Source of the DNA: Laccaria trichodermophora
Lineage: Eukaryota; Basidiomycota; Agaricomycetes; Agaricales; Hydnangiaceae
DNA length: 64,000 nt
Direction: 5' to 3'
Assembly (NCBI GenBank): GCA_018417955.1
Contig: JACTVC010000008.1
Span: forward strand, 1,240,001-1,304,000
The notes under the pieces: model-generated
Seen by the model: the letters and a program-made list of their open reading frames with translations, nothing else
The model's database searches: none
What the model was told of the DNA's origin: nothing
Translations under genes and position numbers: made by a program
Shown: piece after piece, positions 55,188 through 64,000 of the stretch
Numbering within the stretch: the first letter of the stretch is position 1
Layout of the letters: each line of letters starts with the position of its first letter

Positions 55188-57178
55188 TCAACGACGCCGG
55201 GCTTCTGATAAGGTGGCAGGTACATCTGCAGATTCCCCTTCATCGTTTTCCTCTAGCTCCTCTCGGTGAAGCTTTATCTCCACTTTGAGACGAGGTAGCT
55301 CCTGGGCAAGGTCCACTTGGGCATTCTCAGGCCAGCGAGTCAACGCCCATGTTCTCATGTATACACTCGACTGAGATTAGGGATAATCAGAAACAACGTA
55401 ATGCACGAACACAAAAAACCAACCTTGAAGTAACGTTTCCCCGCATATTTCTTGTGGAATGACTCATGGCGGAGAGGTTTGAGGATGTAGTTCAGCATCA
55501 AGTTGGCGGTTGGCACAAGTTCGCTCTCCTTGTAGGAAGAGTAGTGAGCCAAGTTCGCCGTCTGTCAAAACAAATGAGTATGAATTGTTATTGGCAAGTC
55601 AAAAACATTACCCAATGCTCATTGCCCAAAGCCAAGCGAGCGAGCCAAATCGCAGCTCCAGCCATTAACGAAGGTGGAGCTGCAATTAATCGCCATTCGA
55701 GAACCCCAATCTCTAAGAGGTATTTGGCAAGGGTTCTGACCTTGACGTTGTAGTCGTCAGCCTTGCTCACACGTCGCAGATAGTGTACAGGGTTGGGATA
55801 GCTCAGATTCCAGTCCAACGTCTTGAGAACGTAACGCTCGGCTTGCAAAATCTCGGATTCGGTGTAGGAAGAGTCCGCGCACACGAGGAAATGTGACACC
55901 GAAGGAGCGACCACCTCCTCGAACTTGGCAGCGATAAACATGGAAGTTACTCCCACCAGCTGAAGTTTCGCCAGCGAAACAACGCGAGCGGAGAGGAAGC
56001 GGTCAATGATATTGACGCAGAGGAAAAGGGTTTCTGGAAGGAGGCGGAAACGAACGTGGACCTGAATAAGCCAGTCCGTCAAAATTCCCCGCATCTTCCA
56101 TGCGAGCTCTTTCTGGCTTTCCATATAGTTGGGATTTGGCATGGTGGTTAACTGGGGGAAGAGTAAGAACGAAAAATATACATGAAAGGCCAGGAGAAAG
56201 CTTACTTCGACTTGTTTCAAATAGTTGAAGATGTCCACAACGTATTCGCTGACCATCAGAGGATCGTCGTTGTCATCAGCGTCGAGATCGTCCCATAGCG
56301 AATCTTCGGGGTCAGCTTCCGGCTCTTCTGCGTACGCTTCAAGCTCAGCGGCAATTCTAGCAGCGACCTCCTCTTCGTGTCGACAGGCAAGAACTTCCTC
56401 CGATTCTTCAGGGTCTTCGGGAGCCTCAGAAGAGGTTCTGCGTTTTTTGAACACGCGATGTTCTTCTGCATCCTCTGCGTCTTGACGAGATCCAGCAGCT
56501 AAGCGAGAAGAGACGCGTCGCTGACCGTCTGAGCGACGACTGATGATAGGTATAGGCTCCCTGGGAATCAACGACCTCCGAACTGTAAGACCTGGAATGG
56601 TTGCAGCAGCAATAGGGGGGTCGACGACCATAGCATCCTCGTCCTGCACTTCAACGATCTCTTCCTCTTCCTTGACCGCCTTGGGCGGCTCCTTCTTGAC
56701 GACGGCCGTGTGCGAAGGAACGGTTCGCAATGGTTGGCGAGGTGCTGGAGCGGCCTTCGCTGGTTTGTTGAGAACCACGCCGTCGAAAGTCTCCTTGGGG
56801 TTCTCCTTTTCCTTGCCTTTGGCCACTAGACCCTTTGGTTTATTGACTGCAGTGACCTCGCCTAGGGCCTCGCGTTTCCGCTTTCCAGCAAGATTGTCGG
56901 CCTTGGGGTCTCCTCCCGCGGCAGTAGCAACCTTGGCTCGTGAGGCAGCCGTAGCACGAGTGACCCCGCCTCCTAGTGACGTGGTGGTCCCAGCCGTCAT
57001 GGGCTTCGAACGCGTCGAAATCCGGGAAGGGCGAGCATTGGCATTTTCATTCTCCTTGACAGAAACGGCGCGGGTCGCCCGTGTCGGACGGCGTGTCTAC
57101 GATGATGAGGGTAAGTGAGGGGCTCGAGAATGCCGGGAATTCAACACATAAACAACTTACGGGAATGTTGGAAGACAT
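55188..57178 (-). CDS. B-type mitotic cyclin, 589 aa
   Basis: Exons 57178-57161, 57096-56206, 56151-55612, 55561-55424, 55370-55188. Regulatory partner of Cdk1 driving G2/M. The first exon encodes only MSSNIP. N-terminal destruction box REALGEVTAVN near residue 80 and many Lys/Glu-rich stretches including VVKKEPPKAVKEEEEIV. Cyclin box from about residue 310: YMESQKELAWKMRGILTDWLIQVHVRFRLLPETLFL, the canonical signature. Then FIAAKFEEVVAPSV, ILQAERYVLKTLDW and the second cyclin fold ending TANLAHYSSYKES. Typical of fungal nimE/Clb-like proteins, slightly longer at both ends. Expression is probably cell-cycle regulated; no motif proven. Confidence 0.93.
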
Positions 57179-57708
57179 ACGAGCTCGCCGTTGCGTAAGG
57201 TTTCTCTAGAGAGTGTGTGGAGGCGATGGAAGAAGGCGTTGTCGATGTGGTCGAAGGTCTAGCGCGAAATTCCGAAGGCAATCCAAACAGCACGTGACGG
57301 ACAAATACTGGACAAGCAGCGAACGCGTTTAGTCACGTGGTGGCGTCAAGCCTGGGAGCCACTCAGCCAGCTGGGAGTGTAGCTGGGTATACAAATGGAA
57401 TGAAAGCTGGACGGTCTTCAAGTTATATGAAGGGCCGACCGCAGCTTTTTTCGGAAATATCGGAACTCCTCTATTCGTTTTCGGTGAGATTCTCAGAAGA
57501 TGCGCCCCATTCTCCAGTTCTCTTCGATGTTCCTTTGCTTACCAGTTATAGGTTCCATAAGGACCCATTTCGGTAGCCGTCTAGACGACTATGGCGCTCC
57601 TTCTTCTTCCGGTTCGTTTGGACCGACCTGGCATCACCTCCCCAGATCAAAGACACCAAGAGACACACCGTCAAGGAATAGCTCCACAGTGAGCATCAGC
57701 ACATCTCA
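57179..57708. other. Cyclin B upstream region
   Basis: Promoter of the minus-strand cyclin, containing CACGTG-type cores at about 57288-57294 (GCACGTGACG) and 57331-57339 (TCACGTGGT). A rearranged copy of its proximal part is found at 25373-25466. Confidence 0.5.
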
Positions 57709-58801
57709 GTGACTACGAAACTTATACCTGATTCTCATTCGAAAACACGCTCCAAAGTTGTGGTAACCAGAAATCTCGGTCCATGTCTCCTGCAGAGACA
57801 GGATCCTGAGGCAGGCTTTTTTATTATTATTCAAAATACTTTTGACGTAGAGAGAAGTATAGGTCGTCTCGTGGCCAGAGGATCTAGGTTGTGACAGGAG
57901 GTGGCTACTCCAGAACGCTGTGAGGGCTGCGACACTGATAGTGATGGTTGGTGCGGATAAGGTGGGTATAATACCAAGTTTGCGGCTAGAGGTACCGACC
58001 TGGCTTATGCGATAGATAGATATTGAAGTATTGGATGCAGGCATGATGCGAACCTCGAAATGACAACTGCACTGTCTGATGTCTGGCGCCCCTTTGAAGC
58101 TGAACCAAGTTTATGAGTGGTATCAACCATGTCCGTAGGCTATGGTGAGGGGTTACTACAAGCTTCTTAGAACTCCCATTGACCGGAACGTAAGAACACA
58201 TTGATATAGCGTCTCAAGGTGGGGTATGTACCTGATGTTTTGACGGATGCAGGTGAAGCCTTTCGAAGAAAATGACTGCCACTTCCTCGGCTTATAACGA
58301 GCTTGTAGTCGTTGACTTGACCGTAACGCTTGCGCTCATTGGCAGGCCAAGACGTCCGTCGGCAAGTTATCCTTCTTTCAAATTCCGGCGGCCAACCTCA
58401 TATTAACGCTTTCAGTGGCCAATATGTCCATGGTCCTCATTTCTCTTCTGCCGTCTCCAATCCAGTGCCTCCCTCTCTCGTGCAGTGCCCACAGCAGACT
58501 TCCTCGACTTCGAATGCATCGCTCAAGCTACTTTGGCACAGTTAATCCCATTCGGGTTTACCGGCTGTATTTATTCTTCGAATGCCTTCTCCGTAATACC
58601 TCTCGTGATCTGGAGCTGAAAGCTAAGCTTGGGTTGGCATCCTGAGCGCCAACAACCCTTGACGAACTTGCGGCCAGGAGTGACTAACAGGACAAGACAC
58701 CGGGAGACTAAACCATTTTTGGATAAGATAAAGAGAACGAGCGTGTTGGTGAATACAAGTCACGGAATCTTGGTTAATTCGGATGCCTTGGCCAGTTATT
58801 T
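57709..58801 (+). pseudogene. 2-hydroxyacid dehydrogenase pseudogene
   Basis: Colinear with the intact gene at 61031-62505, with introns retained. Lesions: start ATG changed to GTG, a deletion removing most of the AAAAKRG codons (near 58205), frameshifts in the Rossmann region, loss of the TSRGS motif's Arg (AGTCACGG), and truncation after the DSDALA region at about 58800. The GC donors of introns 1, 3 and 6 are also present. Tandem duplicate in direct orientation with the SET gene between the copies. Confidence 0.85.
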
Positions 58802-59091
58802 GCATCTGTGGACGCGTTATTTTTGTCAACACAGCTCGCTTTTTCAATATTCAATATTCAATCCTTGTGCTGGAGACTGTCGTCCTTTATGACCTCGTCA
58901 TCAAAAGTAATTGAGGAAGCCTACGCAAGAGCAGCGACGATTAATGGTGCCCAGTTGTGGGTGTCTAAACTTATCGGTGCGCCTGACAGCTTCGCATCTC
59001 TATAAGAAGGCGAAAAGATCTCGACTATGTAATCAATTGAATCGCCTCACGCTTTTTCAGTCCGTCTCATTCACTTTCGAACTTCAACTCG

Positions 59092-60585
59092 ATGAAGCGC
59101 GGATTTCTGAAAAGTGCAAAGGCGAAGAAGACAGAGGGCATCGCGCTCCAGCCAGTCGCATCGACTCCCAGTTTAGGTGTGCTACGCGAGGGAGATGGCT
59201 CTTTCGGTTAGTCGAATCGGAATCACGGGTTTTCACTTCACCATTTTGAACCCTTGGAACTTAGCTCCACGTTCTCATATCAAGTTACCTCATGGAAAGG
59301 TTGACACTGGTAACGTAGCCGGTGTCATTGAGTTTGTGCTACCTAACATTGTAACAGCGCGGCCGACTGAGGGCGTTGTTACTAAGAAGGTTTTCGGTCG
59401 CGATTTCTCCGGAGACACCGTCGTAGATTATAGCGAAAACGCGACCGTATTCACTACTCTCCCACCCAAGAATTTGGGCGCTACGCTGGACGATGAACCT
59501 GACAATTGGACAGAGTGTATCTTGGCTGAGCACATCAAGCGTCAAATCCTCAGCACCCCGGGATTCCTGTGCCCCATACAGAAAACTGAAGGCGGAAAGG
59601 TAAACCATCGTGTTGGCCCTTCGCCGCTTGGTGGACTTGGGGTATTCGCCACGCGTCTCGTTCGCACTGGAGACCTCATCGTCGCCGAACGGCCTCTCCT
59701 GATCTTACCACGCGCTTATAGAAGGACGGCCGTGCTCGCCTCGAAGGGTCTTACTGAGAAGGAGATGATCCAGATTACAATGCACGAGGAGGAGGAACAC
59801 CTCGGCATCGCAGTGAAGAGGATGACTGATGAAAACCGGGAGGCATTCATGGCGCTGGCGAACAGTCATACAGAGGACGGGAGTGGGCCTATTTTGGGGA
59901 TCGTTCGCACCAATGCATACAAAGTGCCAGGTTTGTACGATGGTCACGAAGACGACATCACCAGCTCTTATACTGCTGTTCTGAATGTGATGTCGAGGAT
60001 CAATCACAGGTGAGATACTTGAATTATACGACCATCAAGCAAGTTCTGAGTTGAGATATCTTCAGCTGCTCGCCCAATACTCGTCATTGCTTCGACATGG
60101 CTTCTCTTTCCTTTCAGCTCCGAGCGATTCGCGATATTAAAAAAGGAGAAGAGCTGTTCTATTCGTACTGCGACTTCTTCCGAACCAAGAGCGAGCGTGC
60201 TAAGGAGCTAGCACCCTACGGCATTGTCTGCGCATGCCCTGCGTGTGTTGGAGCAACCAAGGAAACGGATTTGTTACGCTCGGAGCTCGCAAAACGCGTC
60301 GAAAAAATACAAGCTGATCACCACATTTGGATGAAGGATCAATCATGCCCGAACGTGCTCGCAGCCTGCCTTAAGCTGATAGCAGAGATTGAAAAAGAAG
60401 GTCTGAGTTGTGTTCCGCAGTTCGCCTTGCTACTGGCAATAGTTGCAAATGTCTATTCGGCCTCCGGTAAAACGTATAGCGCGATGATGAGGTACTTAGG
60501 TCAGCTTGACAGCCATTGCAGGGCAACAACGGGGCGCTCTGCTAACGGTTTGGTGGGCGAAGCTGCCACTCATCTGACCAAGTAA
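59092..60585 (+). CDS. SET-domain protein, 459 aa
   Basis: Exons 59092-59206, 59265-60009, 60066-60585. Starts MKRGFLKSAKAKK, a short basic lead seen in agaricomycete SET proteins. SET domain parts: GLGVFATRLVRTGDLIVAERPLL (N-flank), SRINHSCSPNTRHCFD spanning the second intron (the NHSCxPN motif), LRAIRDIKKGEELFYSYCD with the catalytic Tyr region, then a cysteine-containing post-SET-like YGIVCACPACVGA. Probable protein-lysine methyltransferase using SAM, of the SMYD-like/fungal expanded type; no MYND finger is evident. Substrate unknown. Placed between the dehydrogenase pseudogene and intact copy. Confidence 0.88.
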
Positions 60586-61030
60586 TACTGCTGTACAATT
60601 CCAAGCCGCCACATTCTTTCCTGTGCAGCACTGTATAATTATTCCCCACCGTAGAACGGCGAGGTAACGAAGAACTGAAATTTTAATAAACGTTTTTCTG
60701 TGGTAGGGCCTCAACTCATTGGCGATAGTTCAAAGTTGGTTCAAAGATGCATGTATAACATTTTTCAGATTGCTTAAAACCTCGTATCAATGTTGACTTT
60801 GAGTTCCCCTCGGCGCAAGGTTTCACTCTCGATGACGCTGACAAGGTTACTGCATGGACAAGGGGTGCCATCGAGGCCTTGAGGTAGGGGCAGAGGTGGC
60901 CCGGGATTGTGAGCCGTCCCAATTTTGGCACAACTGTCTTTTGGTGTTCCGGTCCGTCGGTCCGGATCAACCTTGTACACCGCCAGGTCAAGGAATAGCT
61001 TCAAAGTGAGCACTGGCATCAACACATCTC
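60586..61030. other. Intergenic, SET gene 3' side / dehydrogenase promoter
   Basis: Includes CACACCGTCAAGGAATAGCT-like sequence shared with the region ahead of the pseudogene copy at 57640-57708, so the promoter was duplicated together with the gene. Nothing else supportable. Confidence 0.5.
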
Positions 61031-62505
61031 ATGACTACGAAAGATATCCCTGATTTTCATTCAAACAGACCAACCTCACGCCCTAAAGTTGTGGTGACCA
61101 GAAACCTCGGTCCAGATGTCATGCCTCTGCTCCTGGAGAGAGGGGATCTTGAGGCAAGCTCTGTTTTTTGCTTATTCATATACTTTTGACGTTGAGAGAA
61201 GTATAGGTCGTCTTGTGGCCAGAGGATCGAGGCTGCGACAGGGACTGGCTGCTTCAGAACGCAGTGGGGGCTACGGCACTTATCGTGATGGTTGGTGCAG
61301 ATAAGGTGGGTGTGCCGTATAGTGATCAAGTTTGCGACTGGACGTACTGACCTACCTATGCGATAGATCGATACCGAGGTATTGGATGCAGGCATGTTCT
61401 GAAACTCGAAATGACAACTGCACTGTCTGACGTCTGGCGCCGGGCCTTTGAAGCTGGACCAAATCTACGAGTGGTATCAACCATGTCCGTAGGCTATGGT
61501 GAGGGGTTACTACGCGCTGCTTAGAACTCCCATTAACTGGAACGTAAGAACACATCGATATAGCGGCAGCAGCGAAACGAGGTATCAAGGTGGGGTATAC
61601 ACCTGACGTTTTGACGGATGCAGGTGAGTCTCTTGAAGGAAATGACTGCCACTATTTGGACTGACTTCGAGCTTGTAGTTGCTGACTTGACCGTAATGCT
61701 GGCGCTCATGGCAGGCCGAAACGTCCGTCAGACGATGAAGGTCGTCAACGACGGTCAGGCAGGTTATCCTTACTTTCACATTTATGCAGCCAACTCATTA
61801 TTTACTGCTTTCAGTGGCCAACATGTCCCTGGTCCCCATTCCTCTTCTGCGGTCCCCAATTTAGCGCCTCCCCCTCTCGCCCAGTGAGCACAGCAGGCTT
61901 CATCGGCTTCGGACGCATCGCTCAAGCTACTTTGGCACGGTTGATCCCATTCGGGTTTACCGACTGTATCTATTCTTCGAATCCCTCATCCACGCCTAAG
62001 GCCTCTCGTGATCTGGAGCTGAAAGCTAAGCTTGGGTTGGCGTCCTTAGCGCCAGTAACCCTTGACGAACTTGCGGCGAGGAGCGACGTGGTGTTCGTCC
62101 TCGCACCTGGAGGTAGCGGGACAAGGCATCTGGTGAATGAGGCATTTTTAAGGAAGATGAAGAGAACGAGCGTTTTAGTGAATACAAGTCGCGGAAGCTT
62201 GGTGGATTCGGATGCCTTGGCAAAGGTATTGAGTGAGGGCTTAATTTGGGGAGCTGGGCTTGATGTAGTGGAGGGTGAACCGCAGGTGACTGCTGATCAT
62301 CCCCTAGTGAAGGAACCTAGGTGGGTCTTATCAGAATTGGTTGGAGAAGCAGGTGATGATCTGTTTCCGCTTCAGATGTGCAATTCTCCCTCATATTGGA
62401 AGTGCTACACTTGAAACGAGGGTAGATATGGCGAGGCTGGCAGCAGAGAACGCGTTGTCCGCCATCGATGGAAAGCCTATGCCAGCTTCTTTAGACCTTC
62501 CTTGA
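61031..62505 (+). CDS. D-isomer 2-hydroxyacid dehydrogenase (glyoxylate/hydroxypyruvate reductase-like), 360 aa
   Basis: Exons 61031-61153, 61207-61305, 61367-61391, 61454-61498, 61549-61623, 61679-61758, 61815-62320, 62376-62505. NAD(P)H-dependent reduction of 2-oxoacids such as glyoxylate. Blocks: PKVVVTRNLGPDVMPLLLE, NAVGATALIVM, LRVVSTMSVGYEHIDIAAAAKRGI, TPDVLTDAVADLTVMLAL, QWPTCPWSPFLFCGPQ, STAGFIGFGRIAQATLARL (dinucleotide-binding GxGxxA), VLVNTSRGSLVDSDAL (catalytic Arg), GLDVVEGEP (catalytic Glu) and LPHIGSAT (catalytic His). Length is that of the family. Three introns (after 61153, 61391 and 61758) appear to use GC donors; for the last two no GT alternative keeps the frame. Downstream paralogue of a dead copy. 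Confidence 0.9.
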
Positions 62506-62594
62506 TTTACGCGGGCTGCATCATAACCAAGGATTCATATGCAAGAAAAAAACGATGTCCACATACATGCAAAAAATCTAGAAAGGAAGATAGT

Positions 62595-63552
62595 TCAAAT
62601 TGAGACGACGAAAAGCCTGTATGTATTGTCTTCTGGATCATCAGCAGTGCCTGCCTTCTCCTTCCCTTTCGATTTGCCCTCTTTGCGATCCGAAAGACTT
62701 GAACGAGTACTAGAAGTCTCAGGAACGTGCAAATCGGCGATGGGATGATCATGTGTTCCACTGAGTTTTATCGGGCCTTTGGTCAGAATTACCTCCAATT
62801 TCCGGGGACGGAAAAAATGCTATCAGAGGCAATCATTAACACCACTAGTATAGCGACGATAACGGGAACTCACATGGTTCCAGAAATCGATCACTTTGAC
62901 CACAGAGGACTCTTTGCGACCCTTCATATATTTTCTTATGCCGTACGCACTCAGAGAGTCTTGCCAGAATATGAATTTGAATTGTGACGGTATGAAAAAA
63001 ACGGATATAACTTACTGACGATAGGAATTATGGAGATGATTGGAAGGTGCGACCTTGACAGATCCTTCTCCGTCAAAGTTGCAGCGCTTTGTATTTCAGC
63101 CAAAAAACTGGATTGACTGGTGAGATAGATGTCTAGGAGGGAAGACCCTGAAACACGCACTTCAACCAATCTCCTTCGTTAACATCGTGTGCTATAAATG
63201 GATGGGGGATGGCACTAGAAGGCGGAGGTACCGGCAAGAAACCTTTGTAGAGGTATTGTCCCCGACAGACTAAAAATATGGGATCGAACGAAGAGTAAGA
63301 TTGAGTTCCTGGGGGAGGACGAGAGAAAGACGCCGAAAATGCTGACGACTCAGATACGACGCCGTCAGCATCAGGCTGGAGTGGGCGTGGGGCATATGGT
63401 AACCCAGAGCTGAATTGCCTGTACTCTGGGCTACCATAGGTGCTTGTGTGAATGTTTCTAAGTGGGCCAGTTTTCGAATCGGTGACTTCTCTAGCAGAAT
63501 CCTCGTCGTATGGCGGGAGCTCAGGCTGGGACTTCTCAGTGGGCACTATCAT
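62595..63552 (-). CDS. Hypothetical agaricomycete protein, about 264 aa
   Basis: Exons 63552-63161, 63107-63016, 62959-62874, 62819-62595, spliced in frame. A Pro/Ser-rich N-terminus, then GDWLNFLAEIQSAATLTEKDLSRSHLPIISIIPIVS, VVKVIDFWNHHFFRPRKLEVILTKG, and a Ser/Lys-rich C-terminus. I recall the W(x)2FL(x)EIQ … WN(x)FFRPR(x)(x)EV block order from uncharacterised agaricomycete proteins. The IISIIPIVS segment could be a short membrane-contacting helix. An additional upstream exon starting at ATG 63707 (MDRAPITLTLAR) is possible. No function can be assigned. Confidence 0.6.
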
Positions 63553-63749
63553 GTTCGCAATTCAGTCTGCATCGAAAGAGCTTTATCAAGGCAATCAATA
63601 TGATGCCAGTGCTTCAGCACTGCCAATCGCACATTGATATCGGCTGCGGACAAGCACCTGTCAAACGTTGCACGTGCCAGAGTCAAAGTGATCGGCGCAC
63701 GGTCCATCTGCTTGTCTTCTGACCGTCGTCACCGCTCTCCTCAATCTCC

Positions 63750-64000
63750 ATGGACCTCGACCCACCTCCACCTTCGGCACCCTCGAGTGAGGTAAAAAAA
63801 CCTGTTGCCGAAGGACCCTCCGATGTCGGTTCCTCAAGTACAGCTGCCACCATGCAAGCCGTGGATGACAGGAACCCCTCCCCCAATCCAGACGCTGTTG
63901 AGCCAATGAACGAAGAGGCTGCAGGGAAACCGGTATCTCCACAGCTTTCGAATATACACCTTCCTTCAGTATCCGAACCAGTCGCGCCTATGCTCGTTGA
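63750..64000 (+). CDS. 5' end of a gene running off the window
   Basis: MDLDPPPPSAPSSEVKKPVA opens a frame that stays open to the last base (84 codons, Pro/Ser/Glu-rich, probably disordered). ATG context CTCCATGG is good. No domain visible. It starts 198 bp from the 63552 start of the divergent minus-strand gene. Confidence 0.5.
   Translation, partial: MDLDPPPPSAPSSEVKKPVAEGPSDVGSSSTAATMQAVDDRNPSPNPDAVEPMNEEAAGKPVSPQLSNIHLPSVSEPVAPMLV

Overview
The window reads as nuclear DNA of an agaricomycete (mushroom-forming basidiomycete). Genes are dense and cut by many introns of about 45-65 bp with GT(A/G)NGT donors, CTRAY branch sites and short exons. The conserved proteins (mL38, snurportin, Cia1, B-type cyclin, His5) are of fungal type, and there are agaricomycete-style gene families and retroelements. 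The species cannot be named from sequence alone.

Layout. 1-6 kb: three weakly characterised minus-strand genes and a 420-bp two-copy repeat that supplies the C-terminus of one of them. 6.4-14 kb: a housekeeping block of mitochondrial ribosomal protein mL38 (-), an 18-exon MFS transporter (+), snurportin-1 (-) and the cytosolic Fe-S assembly WD40 protein Cia1 (+). The last two start only 52 bp apart. 14-21 kb: a segmentally duplicated mosaic with two F-box-like genes, an S1/P1 nuclease pseudogene broken by a 623-bp MITE, a foldback MITE, and Cia1 and HIS5-promoter fragments. 21-44 kb: two wrecked Crinkler-type (CRN) genes. One is split by a 5.1-kb terminal-inverted-repeat element that carries a piece of the cyclin B 5' region. 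The other is split by a 13-kb young chromovirus-type LTR retrotransposon. 44-51 kb: an S1 nuclease pseudogene, F-box copy 3, two apparently intact S1/P1 nucleases and histidinol-phosphate aminotransferase. 51.8-64 kb: two small hypothetical genes, B-type cyclin, a SET-domain protein, a pseudogene/intact pair of 2-hydroxyacid dehydrogenases, a further hypothetical gene and the 5' end of a gene that runs off the window.

Most notable: the LTR element (29822-42836) has 364-bp LTRs differing at one base and a 5-bp target duplication. Its 2,917-codon gag-pol-chromodomain frame is intact, with about 950 residues in front of Gag. It also has a second long ORF (about 1,090 codons) between pol and the 3' LTR, encoding an SR-protein-like, putatively RNA-binding and nuclear protein. 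This extra ORF, with a perfect 11-bp hairpin over its likely start codon, is the best candidate for an under-described system here.

Exon coordinates were derived by hand from splice signals and frame continuity. Family names rest on recognised motifs, not on database searches.
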